NCBI GenBank assembly: GCA_041602035.1
Contig: JBFIHA010000013.1
Location: 5,921-69,920, forward strand
Length of the DNA stretch: 64,000 nt
Direction of reading: 5' to 3'
Source of the DNA: JAOTVV01 sp041602035
Lineage (GTDB): Bacteria; Gemmatimonadota; Gemmatimonadetes; Gemmatimonadales; GWC2-71-9
Below the pieces are notes generated by a model. It had not been told where the DNA came from and searched no databases. It was given only the letters and a program-made list of their open reading frames with translations. Positions 49,142 to 57,868 of this stretch are shown in pieces (positions within the stretch are counted from its first letter, which is position 1; the number at the start of each line of letters is the position of its first letter). The position numbers were made by a program, and so were the translations under genes.

Positions 49142-50370
49142 CCCCGCTCTTCCGATGCCGCCAGTTCCCCCGATGGGTAGCCGGTGCAGCGTTCATGTGG
49201 ATGGGCCTCGTTATGGGCCCGTCACTCGAGGCCCAGTCCGAGCAGATCTACCCGGGCGATCCCGTGGCCGGCCGGCGGCTGTTCGTCGAGCGGCGGTGTG
49301 TGCGCTGCCACGCCATCTGGGGCAACGGCGGCACCCTGGGACCGGATTTCGCGATGGTTGGGGCCGGCCGCAGTCTCCCACAACTCGCCGGGATGTTTTG
49401 GAACCACACCCCGCAGATGATCGAGACCGTTCGTGATCGCGGGTTCGAATGGCCGAGGTTCACAGAGACAGAGCTTGCCAATCTGATCAGCTACATCTAC
49501 TACGTGAAGCTGTTCGACGAGCCCGGCGATCCTACGCTGGGAGAGCGCTCATTCCGCGACCGGCGCTGCGTGGACTGTCACGCCGTGGGCGGATCCGGAG
49601 GGACCTCCGGTACGGCCCTCGATGGCTACGCCAGGTACATCGCGCCGATCGCGCTCGCCCAGGGCATGTGGAACGCCGGCCCGAGCATGCAGGCGATGCA
49701 GCGGGCACGGGGCACCGGTCAACTAGAGTTTATGGGCCGCGAGATCGCGGATATTCAGGCCTACATACGCTCGGCATCCCGGGTCGGCGATCGCGAAATC
49801 GTGTACCTGCAGCCTCCGAATCCCGACAACGGGCGCCGCCTGTTCGTGCAGCGGCAGTGCGCGCGGTGCCACGGGCCGCAGGGTCGCGGCACGGCAGCCG
49901 GCCCAAATCTGCGGGCGGCAACGGAACGCTTGCGCGTGGCGCAAATCGCGGGGCAGCTGTGGAATCACGCGTCGCAAATGGCGTCGGCGATGCAGGCCGG
50001 GGGCATGACCTTCCCGCGGTTCCGCGGCACCGAGCTAGCCGACCTGATCTCGTTTCTCTATTATCTGCGATTCTATGAGACCGCAGGTGATCTGCGGGTC
50101 GGCGAGCAACTGTTCGTGACCAAGGGCTGCGCCGCGTGTCACCCCACTGGAGGAGATACGGCGGCGGGCCCCGATCTGTCGCAATCGGAGGTGCTCCGCA
50201 CCCCGCTGGGACTCGCGACGGCTATGTGGGACCATGCGCCCGCCATGTATGCCCAGATTCGGTCGGCGGACGTGGAGTGGCCCCGGTTCGAGGGCGATGA
50301 GATGCGGGATCTATCGGTCTATTTGCGAACCCTGGCTTCGGGAGGACGGGAGGGGACGGCAGCACGCTGA
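49138..50370 (+). CDS. Tetraheme cytochrome c of four tandem repeats
   Basis: 410 aa from ATG 49138, overlapping the NrfD stop by four bases. The frame is open a long way upstream, but only as an antiphase shadow of the NrfD gene. The signal peptide is WVAGAAFMWMGLVMGPSLEA. Four ~90-residue modules each carry one heme site: CVRCH, CVDCH, CARCH and CAACH. Each also has a W-N/D-x-x-x-x-M motif: FWNHTPQM, MWNAGPSM, LWNHASQM and MWDHAPAM. The modules end with a helix such as ELANLISYIYYV, and modules 1 and 3 have WPRF/FPRF before it. The Met or His of W-N-H-x-P-x-M is the likely distal heme ligand. It is paralogous to the next gene. Confidence 0.9.
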   Translation: MTPLFRCRQFPRWVAGAAFMWMGLVMGPSLEAQSEQIYPGDPVAGRRLFVERRCVRCHAIWGNGGTLGPDFAMVGAGRSLPQLAGMFWNHTPQMIETVRDRGFEWPRFTETELANLISYIYYVKLFDEPGDPTLGERSFRDRRCVDCHAVGGSGGTSGTALDGYARYIAPIALAQGMWNAGPSMQAMQRARGTGQLEFMGREIADIQAYIRSASRVGDREIVYLQPPNPDNGRRLFVQRQCARCHGPQGRGTAAGPNLRAATERLRVAQIAGQLWNHASQMASAMQAGGMTFPRFRGTELADLISFLYYLRFYETAGDLRVGEQLFVTKGCAACHPTGGDTAAGPDLSQSEVLRTPLGLATAMWDHAPAMYAQIRSADVEWPRFEGDEMRDLSVYLRTLASGGREGTAAR

Positions 50371-50432
50371 CAGTCGGGGCCGCCTGCAGCAGCGCGTGAA
50401 CCCGCGGCCTGCGCGCAACGGAGGGCTCAACT

Positions 50433-51650
50433 ATGCGATCGCACCTGTCCACCCGACAGCCTCTGGCACCGTGGTGTCTGATCGGCGCCATGTCCATCGC
50501 TCCGGTGCTGGCCTTCTCCGCCCCGCCGCTGGAAGCACAGGAGCGTCCGCTCCCCACACAGAACGCCATGGCCGGTGCCAGCGTGTTCGGCACCGAGGGA
50601 TGCGTCAAGTGTCACGCGATCGATGGGCTCGGCGGCACCGAGGGCCCGGACCTGGCACGCTTTCCGACCTCGCGCACCTTCTACGACCTGGCAGCCGCGA
50701 TGTGGAACCACCTGCCGGCGATGGTGTCACGCATGCGGGATTTGGGGATCCGTGAGCCCCACCTCTCTGACCGAGAAACCGGCGACCTCATCGCCTTTCT
50801 CTTCTCTTTGGACTACTTCGACACGCCCGGCGACACGGTACGGGGCCGCGATCTGTTCGACACGAAGCGATGCGTGCTCTGTCATCAGATCGGCGGGGTC
50901 GGTGGCGTGGTCGGTCCGAGCCTCAGCACGTCCGGCACGATCCAGGCGCCGATCGAGTTCGCGACCGCAATGTGGAATCATGGCCCCGCGATGAGCGGTG
51001 CGATGCAGGCGCGAGGGATTGCCAGACCGCGGTTCACGGGGACCGAGTTACGGGACTTGATCGCCTACATCAAGACGGACAAGCAGGGATTTCCGTCGGG
51101 GCCGCTGTATGTGCTCCCTGGGCTGGCGGGGGAAGGCCGACAGGTGTTCGTCGAGAAAACCTGCAACAACTGCCACGACGTCGAGGGACTCGGCGCTCAC
51201 GCCGCGCCCGACCTCGCCGATCGAGGGGTGAGCGGCAGTCTCCTTACGTTTGCCGCGGCCATGTGGAACAAGGCGCCGGCCATGACGGCGTCGATGCGAG
51301 CCCGAGGGCTCTCGGTGCCCGCCCTCTCGCCGACGGAGATGGCGGACCTCGTCGGGTATCTCTACTCCGTGAAGTACTTCACGCAGTCGGGGGACGTTCG
51401 ACGTGGACGGCAGCGAATCCGCACGAAAGGGTGCCTCGGGTGCCACACCCTCGACGGTCGAGGGACCGGCGGGGCTCGTGAGTTCCGGGAGATGCCACCG
51501 TTCAGGACGCCGGCCGCGATCACCGCCGCCCTATGGAATCACGTGCTGCTGGGCGAGCAGGGCGGCACCGCGGTCGACTGGCCGGTCTTCAAGGCCGACG
51601 AGATCGCCGACGTGGCCGCGTTCTTGATGTCGCTGTCAGGGGGGCGCTGA
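50433..51650 (+). CDS. Tetraheme cytochrome c, paralogue of the preceding gene
   Basis: 405 aa. ATG 50433 is seven bases after GGAGGG. The signal peptide is LIGAMSIAPVLAFSAPPLEA. Four modules have CVKCH, CVLCH, CNNCH and CLGCH. The second motif reads MWNHLPAM, MWNHGPAM and MWNKAPAM in modules 1-3, but LWNHVLLG in module 4, which lacks the Met. Each module ends in a helix of the type DLIAFLFSLDYF. The same order and spacing as in the previous gene show a gene duplication after module duplication. It is the last gene of the redox operon; the 234 bp beyond contain only a short GC hairpin. Confidence 0.9.
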   Translation: MRSHLSTRQPLAPWCLIGAMSIAPVLAFSAPPLEAQERPLPTQNAMAGASVFGTEGCVKCHAIDGLGGTEGPDLARFPTSRTFYDLAAAMWNHLPAMVSRMRDLGIREPHLSDRETGDLIAFLFSLDYFDTPGDTVRGRDLFDTKRCVLCHQIGGVGGVVGPSLSTSGTIQAPIEFATAMWNHGPAMSGAMQARGIARPRFTGTELRDLIAYIKTDKQGFPSGPLYVLPGLAGEGRQVFVEKTCNNCHDVEGLGAHAAPDLADRGVSGSLLTFAAAMWNKAPAMTASMRARGLSVPALSPTEMADLVGYLYSVKYFTQSGDVRRGRQRIRTKGCLGCHTLDGRGTGGAREFREMPPFRTPAAITAALWNHVLLGEQGGTAVDWPVFKADEIADVAAFLMSLSGGR

Positions 51651-51884
51651 GGACCGCTGCCGAGTCACATCGACGGACGGGCCCCCTCACGGGGCCGCGG
51701 CGGCCTGTCACCTGAGGGACCGTTACGACCACGCCCGGCGGCGACGTGGTGTCCCCGCCGCGACGCTCCATCCCACCTCGGGGCCCGTCCGCTCAGGCTG
51801 CCCCGCGAGCCACACCTTGCGTCGGCCCGGCTGATCTGGAAGACTTTCTCCATTCGCCCTCGACAGTCGAGCAGGAGTATCCTG

Positions 51885-53978
51885 ATGAAGCGATCCATGC
51901 GTTGGATGTGGGCGGTCGCCGCGCTCGTGGCGACCCCGCTGACCGCACAGCAGGAGGAGGATCCCTACCTCTGGTTGGAGGACGTGGAGGGGGCGGAAGC
52001 CCTCGAATGGGTCGAGGCGCAAAATGCCACGACCGTCGCGCGGTTGGAAGCCTACGCGGCTTTCCGCGACTTTTACGAGCAAAGCCTCGCGATTTTGAAC
52101 TCCACCCAGCGCATTCCCTACGTCTCGATCATGGGAGCGCACGTGTACAACTTCTGGCAGGACGCCCAGCACGAGAAGGGTATCTGGCGCCGCACGTCGC
52201 TCACGGACTACCTGACACCCTCACCGAGCTGGGAGGTCGTCTTGGACCTCGATGCTCTCGCCGCCGCGGAGGGCGAGAACTGGGTCTGGAAGGGTGCTAA
52301 CTGCCTCTACCCGGACTACAACAGGTGCGCAGTGAACCTGTCGCGCGGCGGCGCCGACGCCGTCGTCGTCCGCGAGTATGACGCCGCGATGCGCCGGTTT
52401 GTCGACGGGGGCTTCCACCTTCCCGAGGCCAAGGGTGGGGTGTCGTGGCTCGACGAGAACACGCTGTATGTCGGCACCGACTTTGGTGAGGGTTCCCTGA
52501 CGACGTCGGGATACCCGCGCATGGCCAAGCTGTGGCGACGCGGCACTCCGCTCCGTGAAGCCGAAACCATCCTCGAGGGCGCGGTCACCGACATGGGGCT
52601 GTGGGGTGGCGTCCAGCACACACCCGAAGGTCGCTACGAGATCGTCACCCGGGCACTGACGTTCTACTCCCGCGAGACCTACCTGCGGCGCGGCGACGAG
52701 ATGGTGAAGCTCGATCTCCCGGCCGACGCGACGCCGTTCGGCGTCTTCAAGCATCAGCTCCTCGTTCAATTGAAATCTGACTGGACCGTCGACGGCGCAA
52801 CCTATCCACAGGGAGCGTTGCTCAGCATCAGCCTCGGCGCGTTTCTCACAGGATCCAAGGACTTCACGGTCATCGTCGCTCCGGACGAGCGGTCGTCCAT
52901 CTCAGGAATCAGAACGACCAAGAACCTCCTGCTGGTCAACATGCTGGAAAACGTCCGGAGCACGTTGTACGAGTACCGTTTTCAGGATGGCGCATGGGCA
53001 CGAGCCCCGGTCGAGCTGCCGCCGTTCGGGACCATCCAGCTCGGTAGCGCCGACGAGAACTCGGACACGTACTTCATTAACTTCGAGAGCTTCCTGATCC
53101 CGAGCTCGTTGTACCTGGCCACGAATACCGGTGAAACCACGACTGTGAAACAGGTGAAGAACCTGCCGGCGTTCTTCGACGCTGAGCCCTTCACGGCGCA
53201 ACAGTTCGAGGCCACGTCACAGGACGGGACGCAGATCCCATACTTCGTCGTGCACCGGAAGGACCTGCAGTTCGACGGCGCCAATCCGACGCTACTGTAT
53301 GGGTATGGAGGGTTCGAGATCTCCATGGAACCGTCGTACTCGGCGACCATTGGCTCGGCCTGGCTGTCGCGCGGCGGCGTCTACGTCTTGGCGAACATCC
53401 GCGGGGGTGGCGAGTTCGGGCCGCGGTGGCACCAGTCCGCACTCAAGGAGCATCGACAGCGCGCGTACGACGATTTCATCGCGGTTGCCCAGGACCTCGT
53501 CGCCCGGGGGGTCACGTCTCCGGCCCGCCTAGGCATCCGGGGTGGGAGCAATGGTGGGCTACTCGTGGGCGCGGCCTTCACCCAACGCCCGGACCTATTC
53601 GGCGCGGTTGTCTGCCGAGTGCCGTTGCTGGACATGAAGCGCTACAACAAGCTGCTCGCCGGCGCTTCGTGGATGGCCGAGTACGGCAATCCGGACATCC
53701 CGGAGGAGTGGGAGTACATCCGCCGGTACTCGCCGTACCACAACGTGCATCCCGACCGTGCCTATCCACGAGTGTTCTTCCTCACGTCGACGCGCGACGA
53801 CCGGGTGCATCCGGGCCACGCGCGCAAGATGGTCGCGAAGATGACGGATCAGGGACACGAGGTGCTCTATTACGAGAACACCGAAGGCGGGCATGCAGCC
53901 GCGACCACAAACCGGCAGCGGGCATACATGGGCGCCCTCGAGTTCGCGTATCTGTGGAGCGAGTTGGGCCGGAACTAG
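51885..53978 (+). CDS. Prolyl oligopeptidase-like serine peptidase (S9A), exported
   Basis: 697 aa. ATG 51885 is seven bases after AGGAG. The signal peptide is WAVAALVATPLTAQ. The N-terminus has the family start DPYLWLEDVEGAEALEWVEA. A seven-bladed propeller region (about 60-420) precedes the hydrolase domain. The catalytic triad is Ser555 in GGSNGGLLVG, Asp639 in TRDDRVHPGHA and His670 in EGGHAAATT. NPTLLYGYGGFEISMEPSY and ANIRGGGEFGPRWH are typical S9A blocks. It is most similar to exported prolyl-oligopeptidase-like enzymes that cleave short peptides after Pro or basic residues; the exact specificity is not determinable. A terminator follows. Confidence 0.92.
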   Translation: MKRSMRWMWAVAALVATPLTAQQEEDPYLWLEDVEGAEALEWVEAQNATTVARLEAYAAFRDFYEQSLAILNSTQRIPYVSIMGAHVYNFWQDAQHEKGIWRRTSLTDYLTPSPSWEVVLDLDALAAAEGENWVWKGANCLYPDYNRCAVNLSRGGADAVVVREYDAAMRRFVDGGFHLPEAKGGVSWLDENTLYVGTDFGEGSLTTSGYPRMAKLWRRGTPLREAETILEGAVTDMGLWGGVQHTPEGRYEIVTRALTFYSRETYLRRGDEMVKLDLPADATPFGVFKHQLLVQLKSDWTVDGATYPQGALLSISLGAFLTGSKDFTVIVAPDERSSISGIRTTKNLLLVNMLENVRSTLYEYRFQDGAWARAPVELPPFGTIQLGSADENSDTYFINFESFLIPSSLYLATNTGETTTVKQVKNLPAFFDAEPFTAQQFEATSQDGTQIPYFVVHRKDLQFDGANPTLLYGYGGFEISMEPSYSATIGSAWLSRGGVYVLANIRGGGEFGPRWHQSALKEHRQRAYDDFIAVAQDLVARGVTSPARLGIRGGSNGGLLVGAAFTQRPDLFGAVVCRVPLLDMKRYNKLLAGASWMAEYGNPDIPEEWEYIRRYSPYHNVHPDRAYPRVFFLTSTRDDRVHPGHARKMVAKMTDQGHEVLYYENTEGGHAAATTNRQRAYMGALEFAYLWSELGRN

Positions 53979-54006
53979 CGCGACCGGAAGTCTGCGTCAC
54001 ACCTCA

Positions 54007-54038
54007 GGGCGCCGGGACTGCTTCCGGCGCCCTTTCTT
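54007..54038 (+). terminator. Rho-independent terminator after the prolyl oligopeptidase gene
   Basis: GGGCGCCGGGA (54007-54017) pairs with TTCCGGCGCCC (54022-54032), an 11-bp stem including one G-U pair, with loop CTGC and tail TTTCTT. It lies 29 bp after the stop at 53978. Confidence 0.85.
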
Positions 54039-54116
54039 GTCCAGCGTGACCAAGTCACGGAAGGGAATCGGGCTTCGATCTACACTTTCAGGAGATCGTA
54101 TCAACTCGTCCCCTCT

Positions 54117-54147
54117 GCGGGGCCTCCACCCGAGGCCCCGCTTGTGT
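54117..54147 (+). terminator. Hairpin in the leader of the Crp/Fnr gene
   Basis: GCGGGGCCTC (54117-54126) and GAGGCCCCGC (54132-54141) form a perfect 10-bp stem with loop CACCC, followed by TTGTGTTTG. It could be a second terminator for the upstream gene or an attenuator/leader structure for the regulator at 54210, 68 bp downstream. Confidence 0.45.
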
Positions 54148-54209
54148 TTGACGCACCGTTACACAGCGCCGCATGTTACCGGCGATCACCAATATCGGAG
54201 ACGCCCCCG

Positions 54210-54872
54210 ATGAAGACGGAGGCCATCCTGGATCAGTTGCGAGCGTACCGCCGCGCGGCGGACCCGATTCGCCGGGAGATGGTGCGGGCCGGGGTGCGGC
54301 ACCGCTTCCCAGTAGGCGCCACGCTGTTTCACGGTGGGGAGGTGGTGGACCAGTTCGCCCTTGTGGGCGCTGGCCGCATCCGCGTGTACAAGGCCGGCGG
54401 GTCGGGACGGGAGATTACCCTCTACCACGTCGCGCCGGGCGACGTGTGTCTCCTCACGGTGGCGAGTATCCTGGGTCGGCGGACCTACCCGGCCACGGCG
54501 GTGGTCGAGGAGCCGGTGGAGGCTGTCGTGTTTCCGGGCGACCGGTTGCGGCGGTGGGTGGAACTGAGCCCTGCCATCCGAGAGTTCGTGTTCGGGCTGT
54601 TTACGTCGCGACTCGCTCACGTGATGACCCTGCTCGAAGAAATCGTGTTCCGGCGCGTCGATGAGCGGCTGGCCGAGTTCCTCGCCGCACGATTCCAGGA
54701 GCGCGGTGGATCGCATCCCACACTCCGCATCACGCACGAAGAGGTCGCCGCGGAGTTGGGGACGGCCCGGGAAGTGGTGAGCCGCTTGCTCAAAGAGCTG
54801 GAGCGTCGAGGCGCGGTGCGGTTGAGCCGCGGTCGTATCGCACTCGGCGATCCCGCCACATTGAACGGGTAG
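54210..54872 (+). CDS. Crp/Fnr-family transcriptional regulator
   Basis: 220 aa from ATG 54210 (GGAG about nine bases upstream; the frame opens earlier without an RBS). The N-terminal cyclic-nucleotide-binding-type beta roll contains FPVGATLFHGGEVVDQFALVGAGRIRVY and the block REITLYHVAPGDVCLLTVASIL. A dimerisation helix follows (FVFGLFTSRLAHVMTLLEEIVF). The C-terminal winged HTH is TLRITHEEVAAELGTAREVVSRLLKELERRG. There is no N-terminal Cys cluster, so it is not an FNR-type iron-sulfur oxygen sensor. A Cys in DVCLLT is the only nearby redox candidate. The effector is unknown. Confidence 0.9.
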   Translation: MKTEAILDQLRAYRRAADPIRREMVRAGVRHRFPVGATLFHGGEVVDQFALVGAGRIRVYKAGGSGREITLYHVAPGDVCLLTVASILGRRTYPATAVVEEPVEAVVFPGDRLRRWVELSPAIREFVFGLFTSRLAHVMTLLEEIVFRRVDERLAEFLAARFQERGGSHPTLRITHEEVAAELGTAREVVSRLLKELERRGAVRLSRGRIALGDPATLNG

Positions 54873-54916
54873 ACCCGCGGGCTCCACTGACAAGCACTTC
54901 CTCCCCCGCGCCTCCC

Positions 54917-57190
54917 ATGGCACATTACGCGCCCATGCCACAGATCTTGACCGGTCTTCAGGAGGGTCTTCGCGGCCGCTATGCGATCGAGCGCCAGCTC
55001 GGCGAAGGCGGCATGGCGGTGGTCTACCTCGCAAAGGACGAGCGCCACGATCGGCAGGTCGCGCTCAAAGTCCTTAAGCCGCAACTCTCCCACGAGATCG
55101 GCGCTGAGCGGTTTCTCCGCGAGATCAAGATCGCGGCCGGGTTAACCCACCCCCACATCCTGGCGCTCTACGACTCGGGTGAGGCCGCGGGTCTGTTGTT
55201 TTACGTGATGCCGACGATGGAGGGGAAGTCCCTGCGCGAGCGGCTCGACAAGGAACGCCAGCTGCCGCTGGACGAGGCGCTACGCATCACCCAGGAAGTG
55301 GCCTCGGCGCTCGATTACGCGCACCGGCACGGAGTGGTGCATCGGGACATCAAGCCCGAGAACATCCTGCTCCACGAAGGGTCCGCCCTGGTGGCCGACT
55401 TCGGCATCGGCAAGGCGGCGAGCGCCGCCGAAGGCTCCATCACCCAGACCGGGATCGCGATCGGCACGCCGGCCTACATGAGTCCCGAACAGGCCTCGGC
55501 CGAGCACGACGTAGATGGCCGCAGCGACCTGTACAGCCTGGGGTGCGTCTTGTACGAGATGCTGAGCGGCGAGCAGCCGTTCACCGGCCCCACGGCCCAA
55601 GCGGTGATCACCAAGCGGTTCCTGGCCCCGATCCCCAAGGTGCGCGCCATGCGCGACGTGCCCGAGCTGCTCGATGACGCGGTGACCCGCACGCTGGCCC
55701 GCACGCCGGTGGATCGCTTCCCCAGTGCCGCCGAGTTCGCCGCAGTGCTGCGGGACATCCAAAGTGGCGGGGCGAGCCCGCCGCTGGGCGTGCCGTCGGT
55801 GGAGCGCAACTCACTGGACAAGAAGTCCATCGCCGTGCTCCCGCTCGCCAACCGCAGCGCCGACCCTGAAAACGAGTACTTCAGTGACGGCATGACCGAG
55901 GAGATCATCAACGTGCTGGGCAAGGTGCCCGGCATCCAGGTCGCGTCACGCACGTCGAGCTTTGCGTTCAAGGGCAAGGACGTCGACGTCCGGCAGATCG
56001 GCGACAAGCTCGGCGTGGGAACAGTGCTCGAGGGCAGCGTACGCAAGGTGGGGAACCGGATCCGGATCACCGCCCAGCTCACCGACGTCTTCAACGGCTA
56101 CAATCTGTGGTCCGAGACCTATGACCGCCAGCTCGAAGACGTATTCGCCATTCAGGACGAGATCTCGCGTGCTATCGTGGAGGCGCTCAAGCTGCAGCTG
56201 CTCGGCGAGGAACAGGCGCTCGTGGTTCCCACGACACGAAACCTCGAGGCGTACAATCTCTACCTCAAAGGCCGGTTCTTCTACAACAAGGACACCAAGT
56301 CGGACCTTCAGAAGGGAATCGAGCTCTTCCAGAAGGCGCTCGAGCTGGACGCGGGTTACGCACAGGCCCACGCCGGAATCGCTGACTGTTGGAGCTATCT
56401 GGCCGATGACTGGGTGATCCCCGATGAGGCGTATCCGCAGGCCAAGGCGGCGGCGACACGGGCGCTCGACCTCGACCCCGGGCTCGTCGAGGCGCTAACA
56501 GCCCTTGGCAAAGTGCTGTGTTGGTATGAGTGGGATTTCGCTGGTGCCGAGCGGGAGCTACGGAAGGCGGTGAAGCTCAACCCCAATTCCGCCGAGGCGC
56601 ACTTTGTGTTCGGGACCGTCCTGCCGTCCGTCGGGCGGCTGCAAGACGCGATTGCCGAGATGCGACAGGCGCTCCTGCTCGATCCGCTGTCCGCTCATTT
56701 CGGGCGGTGGCTCGGACGGTTCCTGCTGTACACCGGAGACCATGAGGGTGCCATCCAGCAGGGCCACAAGACCCTGGAGATCGACGGGAGCTATGTGCAG
56801 GCGCACCTGAACATCGGAGCGGCATATTTGGGTCTAGGGAAGCCGCACGAAGCGCTCACATGGTATCAGCGCGGTCAGTCGTTGCCCTCCTCGGTGCGGT
56901 CGTACGACGCCTTCATCGTGCGCGCCTTGGCGGCACTCGGCGAGCGTGACGAGGCGGAGGCGATCCTTCGCCGACTGGAGGATCAGGGCAAGGAGCAGTA
57001 CATGCGCGGCGAAATCCTCGCGATGGGGTATGCCGCCGTCGGCGATTCTGACCGCGCCTTCGGGTGTCTGAATGACGCCCTCGCGGCGCGCTCTGCGGGA
57101 CTCATCTACCTCCATATCGACCCAGGCTACGCTCCGCTGCGCGACGACCTACGCTTCGCCGACATGGTGAAGAGCGTCGGAGTGAGGTAG
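54917..57190 (+). CDS. Soluble serine/threonine protein kinase with FlgO/TolB-like and TPR regions
   Basis: 757 aa. Kinase domain about 25-280: glycine loop GEGGMAVVYLAKD, Lys51 in VALKVL, HRDIKPEN with Asp144, DFG Asp161 and TPAYMSPEQ. Unlike the kinases at 1906 and 61245 it shows no TM segment. A FlgO/TolB_N-like domain follows (SIAVLPLANRSADPENEYFSDGMTEEIINVLGKVPG... VLEGSVRKVGNRIRITAQLTD), then TPRs (GIELFQKALELDAGYAQAHAGIAD, AAATRALDLDPGLVEALTALGKV). This architecture is a common adenylate-cyclase/kinase companion module. Start choice between 54917 and a Met six codons later is uncertain. The gene lies 44 bp after the Crp/Fnr regulator and may be co-transcribed with it. Confidence 0.92.
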   Translation: MAHYAPMPQILTGLQEGLRGRYAIERQLGEGGMAVVYLAKDERHDRQVALKVLKPQLSHEIGAERFLREIKIAAGLTHPHILALYDSGEAAGLLFYVMPTMEGKSLRERLDKERQLPLDEALRITQEVASALDYAHRHGVVHRDIKPENILLHEGSALVADFGIGKAASAAEGSITQTGIAIGTPAYMSPEQASAEHDVDGRSDLYSLGCVLYEMLSGEQPFTGPTAQAVITKRFLAPIPKVRAMRDVPELLDDAVTRTLARTPVDRFPSAAEFAAVLRDIQSGGASPPLGVPSVERNSLDKKSIAVLPLANRSADPENEYFSDGMTEEIINVLGKVPGIQVASRTSSFAFKGKDVDVRQIGDKLGVGTVLEGSVRKVGNRIRITAQLTDVFNGYNLWSETYDRQLEDVFAIQDEISRAIVEALKLQLLGEEQALVVPTTRNLEAYNLYLKGRFFYNKDTKSDLQKGIELFQKALELDAGYAQAHAGIADCWSYLADDWVIPDEAYPQAKAAATRALDLDPGLVEALTALGKVLCWYEWDFAGAERELRKAVKLNPNSAEAHFVFGTVLPSVGRLQDAIAEMRQALLLDPLSAHFGRWLGRFLLYTGDHEGAIQQGHKTLEIDGSYVQAHLNIGAAYLGLGKPHEALTWYQRGQSLPSSVRSYDAFIVRALAALGERDEAEAILRRLEDQGKEQYMRGEILAMGYAAVGDSDRAFGCLNDALAARSAGLIYLHIDPGYAPLRDDLRFADMVKSVGVR

Positions 57191-57201
57191 CACCAACCTG
57201 A

Positions 57202-57269
57202 CCGACGGGTCACGATTCGGCGCCCGCAGCCGGGGGGACTCGGAGCCGGGAGCCCACAACTCCCGTCGG
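57202..57269. repeat. Long-range inverted repeat between convergent genes
   Basis: CCGACGGG (57202-57209) and CCCGTCGG (57262-57269) are exact reverse complements flanking a 52-bp GC-rich segment, filling the gap between the kinase gene (+) and the cyclic-nucleotide-binding gene (-). It could act as a weak bidirectional terminator. Confidence 0.35.
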
Positions 57270-57275
57270 ACACCG

Positions 57276-57758
57276 TTACGCCAGCGGATCCCGCTGCTTG
57301 AGGTTGGCCTGAATTTCCCCAACGAGGATCTGACGGGCCAGCTCGTAGCGTGCGCCGATGGTGCGCGCAATGTTCCCCATGACCACGTAGCCTATCCGGG
57401 GATCGGCGTCACAGCGGTCCTGCAGGTCGGACTGCTTGATCCGGAGCAGCTCCGAATCCTCCACGGCACACGCGGTGAGCGTGTACGTGTGCGGGGGGAT
57501 CATCGCCGACCAGCCACACGCGCCGTTGGCGGTCACGGTATCCAGCGGATACTCGTCAATGGCGCCGGCGTACATGACCTGAAACCGAAGCTCGACCCGT
57601 CCGGAGCGGACGAAGAGCAGATACTGCGCCGGGTCACCAGCTTGGAAGACCGTGTCGCCACGCTTAACGGTGATGACCTCGCAGCGTTCCCCGATGGTGC
57701 GTACCTGGTCCGGTGTCAGTCCCTCGAAGATCACGAGCCGTTCCAGTCCTTCGACCAT
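57276..57758 (-). CDS. Stand-alone cyclic-nucleotide-binding domain protein
   Basis: 160 aa. A single Crp-type cNMP-binding domain: VIFEGLTPDQVRTIGERCEVITVKRGDTVFQAGDPAQYLLFVRSGRVEL is the typical beta-roll order. The phosphate-binding cassette position reads ANGACGWSAMIPPHTYTLTA instead of a clear G-E-x-A-L....R-A/S-A, so cyclic-nucleotide binding is doubtful. An alpha-helical tail (IGYVVMGNIARTIGARYELARQIL) replaces a DNA-binding domain. No HTH is present. It may act as a protein-interaction or ligand sensor. It lies downstream of the molybdenum hydroxylase genes on the same strand with a 110-bp gap. Confidence 0.82.
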   Translation of the reverse strand: MVEGLERLVIFEGLTPDQVRTIGERCEVITVKRGDTVFQAGDPAQYLLFVRSGRVELRFQVMYAGAIDEYPLDTVTANGACGWSAMIPPHTYTLTACAVEDSELLRIKQSDLQDRCDADPRIGYVVMGNIARTIGARYELARQILVGEIQANLKQRDPLA

Positions 57759-57868
57759 GATAGATGCCTCCTGAATCGACCGCGGCGTCGTGCGGCTGGG
57801 AGCTGCGCACAGTAGGCCGCCTCAGTGCCAAGCTGCCGCCGATCCCCAGCCGTCGCAAGTTCTCGAGC

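Noticed and set aside
51680..51696. Short GC hairpin (GGCCCC/GGGGCC) after the redox operon as a terminator
   Set aside because: Only six base pairs and no T-run. It cannot be distinguished from chance in this GC-rich sequence.
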